From Mizugakiibacter sediminis (lineage in GTDB: Bacteria; Pseudomonadota; Gammaproteobacteria; Xanthomonadales; Rhodanobacteraceae), in the NCBI RefSeq assembly GCF_000953855.2, contig NZ_DF970151.1:1-53283 (forward strand): a DNA stretch of 53,283 bases, written 5' to 3'. Shown piece after piece: positions 7,732-17,664 of this stretch. A program made the position numbers and the translations under genes. The notes beneath the pieces were generated by a model that was given only the letters and a program-made list of their open reading frames with translations, was not told where the DNA came from and ran no database searches. Positions within the stretch are counted from its first letter, which is position 1. Every line of letters starts with the position of its first letter.

Positions 7732-7809
7732 GGCCGCGACGGTCGCCTGCAGAATGCCCTGCGCGCGCTGGGGAACGGCGCGCCTCCCGTCACCCGAACG
7801 AGAACCGTC

Positions 7810-9630
7810 ATGCCGCATCCGCTTTCGAAATCCCTGGGACTTGTGCTCGCCGCCGCGCTGGCGCTGTCGGCGGGCGTGCCCGCCGCGCACGCGGCCGACG
7901 ACGTCGCCGCCCGCGTCAAGGCGCTGAATGCGCTGCTGGCCGAACAATGGCAGTGGCAGATGCAGCAGTCGCCGGAGTTCGCCACCGCGATCGGCGACTA
8001 CCGCTACAACGACCGCTGGAGCGACCTGTCGCTGGCGCACGTCGCCGTGCAGAAGCGCGAGACCGAGGCCTTCCTCAAGCGCTTCGAGGCCATCGATACC
8101 ACCGGTTTCGCCGAGCAGGACCGCCTGAACCAGCAGCTGATGGTGCGCCAGCTCAGGGACAACCTGCGCGGCATCGCGCTGAAGACCTACGAGATGCCGC
8201 TCGACCAGTTCGTCGGCCTGCACCTGCAGCTGGCGCAGTTCGTCGCCATCATGCCGTTCGACAGCACCAAGCATTACGAGGATTACGTCGCGCGCCTGAA
8301 TCAGGTGCCGGCCGTGTTCGACCAGTTGATCGGCGTGCTGAAGCAGGGCGAGAAGGACGGCCTGATGCCGCCGAAATTCCTGCTGGAGAAGGTGGTCGCG
8401 CAGTGCCGTGCGATCGCCAAGCCGGCGGGCGAGGCCAGCGTGTTCGGCCAGCCGGTGACGAAATTCCCCGACGCCGTGCCCGCCGCCGACCGCGCGCGGC
8501 TGCACGACGCGGTGATCCAGGCGGTCGACGAGAAGGTGCGGCCGGCCTACCTCAAGCTCGCCGACTTCGTCGAGAAGCAGTACGCGCCGAAGGGGCGCAC
8601 CGGCCTGGGCCTGTGGGCGTTGCCCGACGGCGCCGCCCGCTACCGCTTCGCCATCGAGCAGATGACCACCACCGACATGGCGCCGGAGAAGATCCATGCG
8701 CTCGGCCTGTCCGAGGTGGCGCGCATCGAGGCCGAACAGGACGCGATCGCGCGCAAGCTCGGCTACAAGGATCTCGCGGCGTTCCGCGCGGCGCTGAAGA
8801 GCGACCCGAAGATCAAGCCGGCCTCGCGCGAGCAGATCCTCGATCTCTACCGCAAGTACATCGCGCAGATGGAGCCGAAGCTGCCGCAGCTGTTCGGCCT
8901 GCTGCCCAAGGCCAGGCTGGAGGTGCTGCCGGTGGAGGCGTTCCGCGAGAAGGAGGCCTCGGCCGCGCAGTACACCACCGGCACGCCCGACGGTTCGCGG
9001 CCGGGCAAGGTGTGGGTGAACACCGGCGACTTCGAGCACCGCAACCTGCTCGAGGTGGAGTCGACCGCCTATCACGAGGGCGTGCCCGGCCACCACATGC
9101 AGCTTTCGATCGCGCAGGAGCTGCCGAGCCTGCCGCCGTTCCGCCAGCAGGGCGGCTACACCGCCTATGTCGAGGGCTGGGCGCTGTATGCCGAACGCCT
9201 CGGCAAGGAGGTCGGCTTCTACACCGATCCCTACAGCGACTACGGCCGCCTGTGCGACGAGCTGCTGCGCGCCGACCGGCTGGTGCTGGACACCGGCGTG
9301 CACGCCATGCATTGGACGCGGCCGCAGATGGTCGACTTCTTCCGCCGGCACTCCTGCGAAACCGAGCCGGACATCCAGGCCGAAACCGACCGCTACATCG
9401 CCTGGCCGGCGCAGGCGCTGGCCTACAAGCTCGGCCAGATGAAGTTCCTCGAGCTGCGCGCGCGCGCGCAGAAGGAACTCGGCGACAAGTTCGACATCCG
9501 CGCCTTCCACGACGAGATGCTGAACGGCGGCGCCTTGCCGCTGGACGTGCTGGACGCGCGCACCGACGCCTGGATCGCCGCGGTCGAGGCCGGCGCGGCG
9601 CCGGCGCACCCGGTGGCGGCCGCACAGTAA
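7810..9630 (+). CDS. DUF885-family secreted metallopeptidase
   Basis: The protein has 606 residues with an N-terminal signal peptide (LGLVLAAALALSAGVPAAHA, cleavage near residue 29). The zinc-binding HEGVPGHH motif is at residues 422-429, with a downstream glutamate-rich helix (YTAYVEGWALYAERLG) that should provide the further ligand. This places it in the large DUF885 family of predicted periplasmic zinc carboxypeptidases or oligopeptidases. It lies between the efflux pump and the two-component genes, separated from both by hairpins. It could degrade a peptide that the pump also handles, but this is inference from position. No sigma-54-like promoter was found directly before it. Confidence 0.85.
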   Translation: MPHPLSKSLGLVLAAALALSAGVPAAHAADDVAARVKALNALLAEQWQWQMQQSPEFATAIGDYRYNDRWSDLSLAHVAVQKRETEAFLKRFEAIDTTGFAEQDRLNQQLMVRQLRDNLRGIALKTYEMPLDQFVGLHLQLAQFVAIMPFDSTKHYEDYVARLNQVPAVFDQLIGVLKQGEKDGLMPPKFLLEKVVAQCRAIAKPAGEASVFGQPVTKFPDAVPAADRARLHDAVIQAVDEKVRPAYLKLADFVEKQYAPKGRTGLGLWALPDGAARYRFAIEQMTTTDMAPEKIHALGLSEVARIEAEQDAIARKLGYKDLAAFRAALKSDPKIKPASREQILDLYRKYIAQMEPKLPQLFGLLPKARLEVLPVEAFREKEASAAQYTTGTPDGSRPGKVWVNTGDFEHRNLLEVESTAYHEGVPGHHMQLSIAQELPSLPPFRQQGGYTAYVEGWALYAERLGKEVGFYTDPYSDYGRLCDELLRADRLVLDTGVHAMHWTRPQMVDFFRRHSCETEPDIQAETDRYIAWPAQALAYKLGQMKFLELRARAQKELGDKFDIRAFHDEMLNGGALPLDVLDARTDAWIAAVEAGAAPAHPVAAAQ

Positions 9631-9647
9631 GTGCGAAATCCGCGGCC

Positions 9648-9673
9648 GCGCGGCGCACCGTGGTGCGCCGCGC
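9648..9673. terminator. Long perfect inverted repeat after the peptidase gene
   Basis: GCGCGGCGCACC and GGTGCGCCGCGC form a 12-bp perfect stem with a 2-base centre, starting 18 nt after the peptidase stop. No T-run is present. It may end or stabilise the peptidase transcript, or be a protein-binding palindrome upstream of the response regulator gene. Confidence 0.45.
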
Positions 9674-9754
9674 CGTCGCTGGGCGATGATGTAGCCGACC
9701 GGCCTGCAACCCTTCGGCCCGCCGCCGCATCCATGCGGCATGCGTGAGAGAAAG

Positions 9755-11110
<1,356 letters not shown>

Positions 11111-11134
11111 GCCGGCGCCCGGCGAGGGAGGCGG

Positions 11135-12451
11135 ATGCGGCTGACATCGCTGGAGGGCAAGCTCGCCCTGCTGCTGGCGCTGGTCGCGCTGGCGGCGGCC
11201 GCGGTGGCCGCGTGGGCGGCGCGCGCGTTCGACACGGCGGGCGCCGGCATCCTCGTCGCGGCGGTGGCGCTGGTCGCGCCTTTGCTGGCGGCCGCGCACT
11301 TCGCCGCGCGGCCGGTGATCGCGCTGTTGCGCGCGCTGGCCGGCAGCGTCACCGCCTTCCGCGACGGCGACTTCAGCTTCTCGCTGCACAACAGCCGCCG
11401 CGACGAGCTCGGCGACCTGGTCGCCGCGCACAACGAACTGGGCCGCGTGCTGCGCGAGGAGCGCCAGCACCTGTTCCAGCGCGAGCTGTTGCTCGACACC
11501 ATCGTGCAGAACACGCCGACCGCGCTGCTGCTGGTCGAGCCGGGCGGCCACATCGTCTACGCCAACGTCGCTGCGCGCCAGCTGCTGAACGCCGGCCGCG
11601 CGCTGGCCGGCGAGCGCTTCGACGCCGTGGTCGCCGCCGGCCCGCCGGCGCTGGCGCAGGCGTTGCAGCGCGGCGCCGACAGCCTGTTCACCGTCGCCAT
11701 CGACGGCGAGGACGAAACCTTCCACTTGACCCAGCGCGAGTTCAACCTGCAGGGACGCCGCCACCGGCTGGTGCTGCTGCGCCGCCTGACGCGCGAGCTG
11801 GCGCGCCAGGAAGTGGCGACCTGGAAGAAGGTGATCCGCGTGATCAGCCACGAGCTGAACAATTCGCTGGCGCCGATCCGATCGCTGGCGCATTCCGGCC
11901 GCGAGCTGGCGCGCAAGGGCGACGGCGAGCGGCTGGCTACGGTGTTCGACACCATCGAGGAACGCACGCGCCACCTGGAAGGCTTCATCCAGGGTTACGC
12001 GCGCTTCGCCAAGCTGCCGCAGCCGCGCATCGAGGCGGTGGGCTGGCGGCAACTGCTCGACGGCATCGGCCGCCACTATCCGTTCCGCCTGGCCGGCGGC
12101 CTGCCCGACGCGCCGCTGCACGCCGACCGCGCGCAGGTCGAGCAGGTGCTGATCAACCTGCTGAAGAATGCGCACGAGGCCGGCGGGGCGGCCGATGCGG
12201 TCGAGATCGCCGTGCTCGACCACGGCGCGGACTGGCGCATCGAGGTGCGCGACCGCGGCGCCGGCATGAGCGAGACCGTGCTGGCGCACGCGCTGCTGCC
12301 GTTCTACTCGACCAAGCGCAGCGGCACCGGGCTGGGTCTGGCGCTGGCGCGCGAGATCGCCGAGGCGCACGGCGGCCGCATCGCGCTCGCCAACCGCGAG
12401 GGCGGCGGCCTGCAGGCGGCGCTGAACCTGCCGAAGGCCGCGCGCGCCTGA
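11135..12451 (+). CDS. Membrane sensor histidine kinase, partner of the sigma-54 response regulator
   Basis: The protein has 438 residues. Two membrane helices lie close together (about 10-32 and 36-58) with almost no periplasmic loop, so the signal is probably sensed in the membrane or inside the cell. A HAMP-like segment, a PAS-like domain (about 118-225) and the catalytic core follow. The phospho-acceptor is H239 in ISHELNNSLAP. ATP-binding boxes are N (NLLKNAHEA), G1 (DRGAGMSE), F (FYSTK) and G2 (GTGLGLALA). The HELNN form is shared with kinases that feed NtrC-type regulators. It is the last gene of the two-gene operon. Confidence 0.92.
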   Translation: MRLTSLEGKLALLLALVALAAAAVAAWAARAFDTAGAGILVAAVALVAPLLAAAHFAARPVIALLRALAGSVTAFRDGDFSFSLHNSRRDELGDLVAAHNELGRVLREERQHLFQRELLLDTIVQNTPTALLLVEPGGHIVYANVAARQLLNAGRALAGERFDAVVAAGPPALAQALQRGADSLFTVAIDGEDETFHLTQREFNLQGRRHRLVLLRRLTRELARQEVATWKKVIRVISHELNNSLAPIRSLAHSGRELARKGDGERLATVFDTIEERTRHLEGFIQGYARFAKLPQPRIEAVGWRQLLDGIGRHYPFRLAGGLPDAPLHADRAQVEQVLINLLKNAHEAGGAADAVEIAVLDHGADWRIEVRDRGAGMSETVLAHALLPFYSTKRSGTGLGLALAREIAEAHGGRIALANREGGGLQAALNLPKAARA

Positions 12452-12465
12452 AACCCGCGCTCGCC

Positions 12466-12471
12466 TATACT
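12466..12471 (+). promoter_or_regulatory. -10-like element before the QmcA-type gene
   Basis: TATACT lies 34 nt before the ATG at 12505 in the short gap after the histidine kinase. No convincing -35 box is 16-18 nt upstream, so this is a weak promoter candidate. Confidence 0.35.
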
Positions 12472-12504
12472 CGGCCGCGGCATTCGCCGATAGGGAGGGG
12501 GAAC

Positions 12505-13461
12505 ATGCCGGGTCTATTCGCTCTGGTGCTGGTGCTGGTGGCGGTGATCGTGCTGGCCAAGCTGGTGCGCATCGTGCCGCAGGGTTACGAGTGGACGGTC
12601 GAGCGCTTCGGCCGCTACACGCGCACGCTGCAGCCGGGCCTGCACTTCCTGGTGCCGTTCATCTACAGCGTCGGCCGCAGGATGAACATGATGGAACAGG
12701 TGCTGGACGTGCCCTCGCAGGACGTCATCACCAAGGACAACGCGGTGGTGCGCGTCGACGGCGTGGTGTTCTACCAGGTGCTGGACGCGGCCAAGGCGGC
12801 CTACGAGGTGGCCAACCTGCAGACCGCGATCATCAACCTGGTGATGACCAACATCCGCACCGTGCTGGGCTCGCTGGACCTCGACGAATCGCTGTCCAAG
12901 CGCGACGAGATCAACGCGCGCCTGCTGAAGGTGGTCGACGAGGCCACGCATCCGTGGGGCCTCAAGGTCACGCGCATCGAGCTGAAGGACATCCAGCCGC
13001 CGCGCGACCTGGTCGACGCGATGGCGCGGCAGATGAAGGCCGAGCGCGAGAAGCGCGCCAACATCCTCGAGGCGGAAGGCTTGCGCCAGGCGGCGATCCT
13101 CAAGGCCGAGGGCGAGAAGCAGTCGGCGATCCTCGCCGCCGAGGGCGAGAAGGAGGCCGCGTTCCGCCAGGCCGAGGCGCGCGAGCGCCTGGCCGAAGCG
13201 GAGGCGAAAGCCACGGCGATGGTGTCGGAATCGATCGCCAAGGGCGACGTCAACGCGCTCAACTACTTCGTCGCCAACAAGTACGTCGAGGCGCTGAAGG
13301 CGATGGCCGATTCGCCGAACCAGAAGATGCTGCTGCTGCCGATCGAGGCCACCGGCGTGCTCGGCTCGCTGGCCGGCATCGCCGAGCTGGCCAAGGAGTC
13401 GCTGGGCCGCCAGCAGGCGCAGGCGGCATCGCGGCAGCCGCCCGCCGCGCCGCGCGCATGA
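12505..13461 (+). CDS. qmcA: SPFH/stomatin-family membrane protein, QmcA-like
   Basis: The protein has 318 residues. One N-terminal membrane helix (about 4-20) is followed directly by the SPFH domain (VPQGYEWTVERFGRYTRTLQPGLHF, ending near residue 190) and a long Ala/Glu/Lys helical region (about 185-250) that forms the oligomeric cage of these proteins. Such proteins make large ring assemblies in the inner membrane and help membrane protease or lipid organisation. The ATG at 12505 follows GGGAGGGGG. The NfeD-type partner starts 10 nt after it, the usual QmcA/NfeD pairing. The gene symbol is given by family resemblance. Confidence 0.88.
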   Translation: MPGLFALVLVLVAVIVLAKLVRIVPQGYEWTVERFGRYTRTLQPGLHFLVPFIYSVGRRMNMMEQVLDVPSQDVITKDNAVVRVDGVVFYQVLDAAKAAYEVANLQTAIINLVMTNIRTVLGSLDLDESLSKRDEINARLLKVVDEATHPWGLKVTRIELKDIQPPRDLVDAMARQMKAEREKRANILEAEGLRQAAILKAEGEKQSAILAAEGEKEAAFRQAEARERLAEAEAKATAMVSESIAKGDVNALNYFVANKYVEALKAMADSPNQKMLLLPIEATGVLGSLAGIAELAKESLGRQQAQAASRQPPAAPRA

Positions 13462-13471
13462 GGCCCGCGCC

Positions 13472-13921
13472 ATGAACCTCGACGTGTCCGCGCATTACGT
13501 GTGGTGGGTGCTGGCGCTGCTGCTGATCGGCGGCGAGGTGGTCGTGCCCGGCTATTTCCTGCTGTGGATCGGCATCGCCGCCGGCGCGATGGGGCTGATC
13601 GTGCTGGCGCTGCCGCAGCTCGGCCTGCTGCCGCAGGCGGTGCTGTTCGCCATCCTCGCCTTCGTCTCCTGCTTCGCCTACTGGAAGCTGCTGCGGCCGC
13701 GGCTGGAGCGCGACGCGCCCGACGCCGCCGGCCTGAATCGCCGCGCCGAACGCCTGATCGGCCAGCGCTACGTGCTGGAGACCGCGATCGAGCACGGCCG
13801 CGGCAAGGCGCGCGTCGGCGATTCGCTGTGGCTGGTCGAGGGCCCCGACCTGCCCGCCGGCGCCACCGTGGAGGTGGTCGGCGTGGACGGCAGCACGCTG
13901 AAGGTGAAAGCGGCCGGATGA
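13472..13921 (+). CDS. NfeD-family membrane protein (short form)
   Basis: The protein has 149 residues. Three or four hydrophobic helices fill the N-terminal half (WWVLALLLIGGEVVVPGYFL, then IGIAAGAMGLIVLALP and AVLFAILAFVSCFAYW). A small OB-fold-like beta domain fills the rest (IGQRYVLETAIEHGRGKARVGD). This is the short NfeD form that partners with SPFH proteins, as E. coli YbbK does with QmcA. Its stop overlaps the next ATG (ATGA at 13918-13921), so the exporter-like gene downstream is translated with it. Confidence 0.87.
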   Translation: MNLDVSAHYVWWVLALLLIGGEVVVPGYFLLWIGIAAGAMGLIVLALPQLGLLPQAVLFAILAFVSCFAYWKLLRPRLERDAPDAAGLNRRAERLIGQRYVLETAIEHGRGKARVGDSLWLVEGPDLPAGATVEVVGVDGSTLKVKAAG

Positions 13922-15144
13922 GCGCGGCACCGCTGCACGCGCGCGTTGCCTTCGTGGTCGAGCTGGCGCGCCGGCTGCACCAGTACGGCACCGCCGCGCC
14001 GCGCCTCGAACAGGCGATCGACAAGGTCTCGCGCCGCCTCGGCCTGAACAGCGAGGTATGGTCCAGTCCGACCGCGATCATCCTGTCGTTCTCGGAAGCG
14101 GGCGGCGACGGCCTGGCGCAGATGACGCAGGTGATGCGCCTGCCGCCCGGCGACGTGCACCTGGCGCGGCTGTGCCAGGTGGACGCCATCGCCGACCGCG
14201 TGATCGCCGGCGAACTCGGCATCGACGAGGGCGCGCGCCGGCTGCGCGCGCTGGCGCAGCCGGCAGGGCGCGGCGCGCTGGCGGCGCTGGTCGCCAGCTA
14301 CGGCCTCGCCGCCGGCGCGATCGCCACGCTGCTGCACACGTCCTGGGCGGACATCGCCGTGGCCGGCGCGATCGGCGTGCTGATCGGCCTGATCGCCGTC
14401 GCCGGCGCCGCGCGGCCGCGCCTCGCCGCCGCCGGCGAGGCGATCGCCGCGCTGGTGGCGACCCTGCTGGCGACCCTGCTCAGCGCCTTCGTGGTGCCGC
14501 TGGCGATCCGCTCGGTGGTGCTGGCGGCGCTGATCGTGCTGATGCCGGGCATGACGCTGACCACGGCGGTGCGCGAGCTGTCCAGCCAGCATCTGGTGTC
14601 CGGCGTCGCGCGCATGTCCGGCGCGCTGGCCACCCTGCTCAAGCTGACCTTCGGCGCGGTGGCGGCGACGCAGCTCTGCCGCGTGCTCGGCGTGCAGCCG
14701 CCGCTGCACGCGCTGGCGCCGGTGCCGGCGTGGACGGAATGGCCGGCGGTGCTGGTGGCGGCGTTCTCGTTCGCCATCCTGTTCCAGGCCGCGCGGCGCG
14801 ACTGGCTGCTGGTGATGGCGGCGGTGGCGATCAGCTACGCCGCGGCGCGCGCCGGCGGCGCCACCTTCGGCGCTCCTTTCGGCGTGTTCATCGGCGGACT
14901 GCTGATCGGCGGACTCAGCAACGCCTATGCGCGCTGGGCGCACCGCCCGGGCGCGCTGGTGCGCGAGCCCGGCATCATCCTGCTGGTGCCCGGCAGCGTC
15001 GGTTTCCGCAGCGTCAGCTATCTGCTCGAACGCGACGTCACGCTGGGCATGGATACCGGCCTGCTGCTGCTGACCCTGCTGGTCGCGCTGGTGGCGGGTT
15101 TGCTGTTCGGCGACCTGGTGGTGGCGCCGCGGCGCAGTTTGTAG
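13918..15144 (+). CDS. Threonine/serine exporter family protein (ThrE type)
   Basis: The protein has 408 residues. The N-terminal domain (about 1-120) has the family pattern FVVELARRLHQYGTAAPRLE and, later, DAIADRVIAGELGIDEGARRL. The rest is about ten membrane helices in two halves, matching the fused ThrE layout (ThrE plus ThrE_2 domains in one chain). Characterised relatives export threonine and serine, though substrates of most members are untested. It starts by a 4-base overlap with the NfeD gene. The bidirectional terminator at 15177-15203 ends the operon. Confidence 0.85.
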   Translation: MSAAPLHARVAFVVELARRLHQYGTAAPRLEQAIDKVSRRLGLNSEVWSSPTAIILSFSEAGGDGLAQMTQVMRLPPGDVHLARLCQVDAIADRVIAGELGIDEGARRLRALAQPAGRGALAALVASYGLAAGAIATLLHTSWADIAVAGAIGVLIGLIAVAGAARPRLAAAGEAIAALVATLLATLLSAFVVPLAIRSVVLAALIVLMPGMTLTTAVRELSSQHLVSGVARMSGALATLLKLTFGAVAATQLCRVLGVQPPLHALAPVPAWTEWPAVLVAAFSFAILFQAARRDWLLVMAAVAISYAAARAGGATFGAPFGVFIGGLLIGGLSNAYARWAHRPGALVREPGIILLVPGSVGFRSVSYLLERDVTLGMDTGLLLLTLLVALVAGLLFGDLVVAPRRSL

Positions 15145-15176
15145 CGTTGCGCCATTGCCGAATCGGCGAATGAACG

Positions 15177-15203
15177 AAAACGCCGGCATTGCGCCGGCGT
15201 TTT
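15177..15203. terminator. Bidirectional intrinsic terminator between thrE-like and H-NS-like genes
   Basis: AAAA, CGCCGGC, a 5-base loop, GCCGGCG, then TTTT. The 7-bp GC stem is flanked by A and T runs, so it works on both strands. It lies between two convergent genes (stops at 15144 and 15224), and is the best-formed intrinsic terminator in the window. Confidence 0.88.
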
Positions 15204-15223
15204 CACCTGTGCCCCAGGATCGC

Positions 15224-15547
15224 TTACTTGATCAGCAGGTCGCGTTCCTTCTTGCCCGCCGCCAGCGCCGCGCTGAACCAGCGCGGACGCTTGCCGCGGC
15301 CGCTCCAGGTCATCGCCGGATTTTCCGGGTTGCGGTATTTCGGCTTCACCGTGCCGGTGCGGCGGGTGCGGCGGCCGAGGCGCGGATAGACGTCCTCGAG
15401 GGTGAAACCTTCCGCCTTGATCATGGCTTCAATCTTGTCGCGCAGTTTCGCCGCCTTTTCCTTGCGCAGATCGTCCTGGCGCTGCTGGGCCTTGCTGATC
15501 AGCTCCTTGAGCTGATTGTGATTGAGATTCTTCAGGTCGATGGCCAT
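15224..15547 (-). CDS. H-NS-family DNA-binding protein
   Basis: The protein has 107 residues. The N-terminal half is a charged coiled coil for oligomerisation (LNHNQLKELISKAQQRQDDL, then KEKAAKLRDKIEAMIKAEGF). The C-terminal half has the H-NS DNA-binding core as YRNPENPAMTWSGRGKRPRW, with the conserved TWxGRG loop that inserts into the AT-rich minor groove. Such proteins silence horizontally acquired AT-rich DNA. I chose the ATG at 15547, preceded by GGAGACG, because an upstream in-frame start would add 28 Pro/Arg-rich residues outside the family. It is a single-gene unit ending at the bidirectional terminator. The upstream 15640-15690 segment is AT-rich and probably holds its promoter. Confidence 0.92.
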   Translation of the reverse strand: MAIDLKNLNHNQLKELISKAQQRQDDLRKEKAAKLRDKIEAMIKAEGFTLEDVYPRLGRRTRRTGTVKPKYRNPENPAMTWSGRGKRPRWFSAALAAGKKERDLLIK

Positions 15548-15695
15548 GGGCGTCTCCAAACGGATCTCGATGGGTGGTCGTACGGGGCGATCTTGCGGCC
15601 GGTGCGCCGTGGGCCGAAAAAAACCGGCCATGCGCCGTGATAAACCGCTTAACCTCGATAATTGTCGCCCAAAATGCCCGGACAGGCAAAAGCGG

Positions 15696-15724
15696 CCCGT
15701 GGCGACGGCGGCCGCACGGGTTTT
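15696..15724. terminator. Candidate terminator after fabB
   Basis: CCCGTG and CACGGG form a 6-bp stem around a GC-rich loop, with TTTT directly after it on the plus strand and a TTTT four bases beyond it on the minus strand. It lies 24 nt beyond the fabB stop in the gap of about 200 bases between fabB and the H-NS-like gene. The same gap (15632-15695) holds AT-rich sequence and no reading frame of note. Confidence 0.5.
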
Positions 15725-15747
15725 CAGCGGGGCTATTTAGCTTCGAT

Positions 15748-16968
15748 TTAGGTTGCGTGGCGCCGGAACACCAAGCTGGCATTGGTGCCGCCGAAACCGA
15801 AGCTGTTGGACATCACCGTTTCCAGCCGCGCATGGCGGCTGGCGCGCGCGATCGGCATCGACGCCGCTTTCTCGTCCAGCCGCTCGATGTGCGCGGAGCC
15901 GGCGATGAAGCCGTCGCGCAGCATCAGCAGGCAATAGATCGCCTCGTGCACCCCGGCCGCGCCCAGCGCGTGGCCGGACAGCGCCTTGGTCGAGGACAGC
16001 GGCGGGCAGTCCTCGCCGAACGTCGCCCGCAGCGCCTCCAGTTCGACCAGATCGCCCAGCGGGGTGGCGGTGCCGTGGGTGTTGACGTAGTCCGGCCGCG
16101 CGCCGGCCTCCGCCAGGGCCATGCGCATGCAGCGCACCGCGCCCTCGCCCGAAGGCGCGACCATGTCGGCGCCGTCGGAGCTGGCGCCGTAGCCGGCCAG
16201 TTCGGCGTGGATGCGCGCGCCGCGGCGCAGCGCGTGCTCGCGCTCCTCCAGCACCAGCATGCCGGCGCCGCCGGCGATCACGAAGCCGTCGCGGTTGGCG
16301 TCGTAGGGGCGCGAGGCGCGCGCGGCGTCGCCGTTGAAGCGCGAGGACAGCGCGCCCATCGCGTCGAACTGCGCGGTCAGGCCCCAGTGCAGCTCCTCGC
16401 CGCCGCCGGCGAAGACGATGTCCTGGCGGCCGCCGCGGATCAGTTCGGCGGCGGCGCCGATGCAGTGCGCCGAGGTGGCGCAGGCGGCGGACAGCGAATG
16501 GCTGATGCCGCGGATGGCGAAGGCCGTGGCCAGGTTGGCCGAGACCGTCGAGCACATCGTGCGCGCCACCATGTACGGGCCGATGCGGCGCACGCCGCGG
16601 CTGCGCAGCAGGTCGGCGACGTCGATCTGGTGGCCGCTGGAGCCGCCGCCGGAGCCGGCGACCAGGCCGGTGCGCTCGTCGCTGACCTGCGCCGGCGCCA
16701 GCGCGGCGTCGTGGATCGCCTCGCGCATGGCGACGTAGCTGTAGGCGGCGGCGTCGCCCATGAAGCGGCGCGTCTTGCGCTCGATCTCGGCGTCCAGGTC
16801 GATCTGCGGCACGCCGGCCACCTGGCTGCGCAGGCCGAGTTCGGCGTATTCCGGCATCGGCCGGATGCCTGAGCGGCCCTCGCGCAGCGCGCGCGCGACG
16901 CTGTCGGGATCGTTGCCGAGACAGGACACGATGCCCATCCCGGTCACCACCACGCGGCGCCCCTGCAT
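15748..16968 (-). CDS. fabB: 3-oxoacyl-ACP synthase I
   Basis: The protein has 406 residues, the same length as E. coli FabB. It condenses malonyl-ACP with acyl-ACP and is needed to elongate cis-unsaturated chains. The Cys-His-His triad is at C163 ([10 protein letters not shown]), H298 ([11 protein letters not shown]) and H333 ([11 protein letters not shown]), the same numbers as in E. coli. The glycine-rich C-terminus [11 protein letters not shown] is present. The ATG at 16968 lies two bases after the fabA stop, so fabA and fabB form an operon that makes unsaturated fatty acids. A longer upstream extension in the same frame runs antiparallel-free through fabA and is not coding. Confidence 0.96.
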   Translation of the reverse strand: MQGRRVVVTGMGIVSCLGNDPDSVARALREGRSGIRPMPEYAELGLRSQVAGVPQIDLDAEIERKTRRFMGDAAAYSYVAMREAIHDAALAPAQVSDERTGLVAGSGGGSSGHQIDVADLLRSRGVRRIGPYMVARTMCSTVSANLATAFAIRGISHSLSAACATSAHCIGAAAELIRGGRQDIVFAGGGEELHWGLTAQFDAMGALSSRFNGDAARASRPYDANRDGFVIAGGAGMLVLEEREHALRRGARIHAELAGYGASSDGADMVAPSGEGAVRCMRMALAEAGARPDYVNTHGTATPLGDLVELEALRATFGEDCPPLSSTKALSGHALGAAGVHEAIYCLLMLRDGFIAGSAHIERLDEKAASMPIARASRHARLETVMSNSFGFGGTNASLVFRRHAT

Positions 16969-16970
16969 GC

Positions 16971-17486
16971 TCAGAAGCCCGCCGTGGAGGTGAACAGGCC
17001 GACGCGCAGGTCCTCGGCGGTGTAGATCTCGCGGCCGTCCACCAGCACGCGGCCGTCGCCGATCGCCATCGCCAGCTTCTGCCGCATCACGCGCTTGATG
17101 TCGATGACGTAGCTGACCTTGCGCGCGCTCGGCAGCACCTGGCCGAAGAAGCGCACCGCGCCGACGCCCAGCGCGCGGCCGCGGCCGGGTTGGCCGAGCC
17201 AGGCGAGGAAGAAGCCGAGCAGCTGCCACATCGCGTCCAGGCCGAGGCAGCCGGGCATCACCGGGTCGCCCTGGAAATGGCAGTCGAAGAACCAGAGGTC
17301 GGGGCGGATGTCCAGCTCGGCCTCGACGCAGCCGCGGCCGTAGCGGCCGCCCTTGGGGTCGATGTCGACCACGCGGTCCATCATCAGCATGTTGGGCAGC
17401 GGCAGACGTGCGTTGCCGGGACCGAACATCTCGCCGCGGCCGCAGGCCAGCAGTTCGTCCCGGCTGAGGGAGGTGCCTGGGGTCAT
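16971..17486 (-). CDS. fabA: 3-hydroxydecanoyl-ACP dehydratase/isomerase
   Basis: The protein has 171 residues; the E. coli enzyme has 172. It dehydrates 3-hydroxydecanoyl-ACP and isomerises trans-2 to cis-3 decenoyl-ACP, the branch point for unsaturated fatty acids. The catalytic pair H70 and D84 is present in [21 protein letters not shown] chose the ATG at 17486 by the family length; a longer frame to 17555 adds 23 Arg-rich residues. It precedes fabB by two bases. A 12-bp palindrome (17543-17554) lies 57 nt upstream of the start and may be an operator. Confidence 0.96.
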   Translation of the reverse strand: MTPGTSLSRDELLACGRGEMFGPGNARLPLPNMLMMDRVVDIDPKGGRYGRGCVEAELDIRPDLWFFDCHFQGDPVMPGCLGLDAMWQLLGFFLAWLGQPGRGRALGVGAVRFFGQVLPSARKVSYVIDIKRVMRQKLAMAIGDGRVLVDGREIYTAEDLRVGLFTSTAGF

Positions 17487-17542
17487 GGCGCATCTCGGAG
17501 GTGGAGATGCGCGAGTGTCGGCGCGGCCGTCCGGCACGGCCC

Positions 17543-17554
17543 TGACGCGCGTCA
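17543..17554. promoter_or_regulatory. 12-bp palindrome upstream of fabA
   Basis: TGACGCGCGTCA is a perfect palindrome 57-68 nt upstream of the fabA ATG. On the minus strand a TTGACG (a possible -35 box) overlaps it. Fatty-acid regulators of the TetR class bind palindromes of this size near fabA/fabB in other gammaproteobacteria. No such regulator gene is in the window, so the assignment is only a suggestion. Confidence 0.4.
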
Positions 17555-17664
17555 AAATCGCCCGGACATGCGCGCGCGAACGGCGCCGGCGGCGCTGCGG
17601 CGGATGGTCGCAGCGCGGCGGGCGCGGAGCGGAGGCAGGCGCGGCGGCGCTGCCCGCCGCGGCG

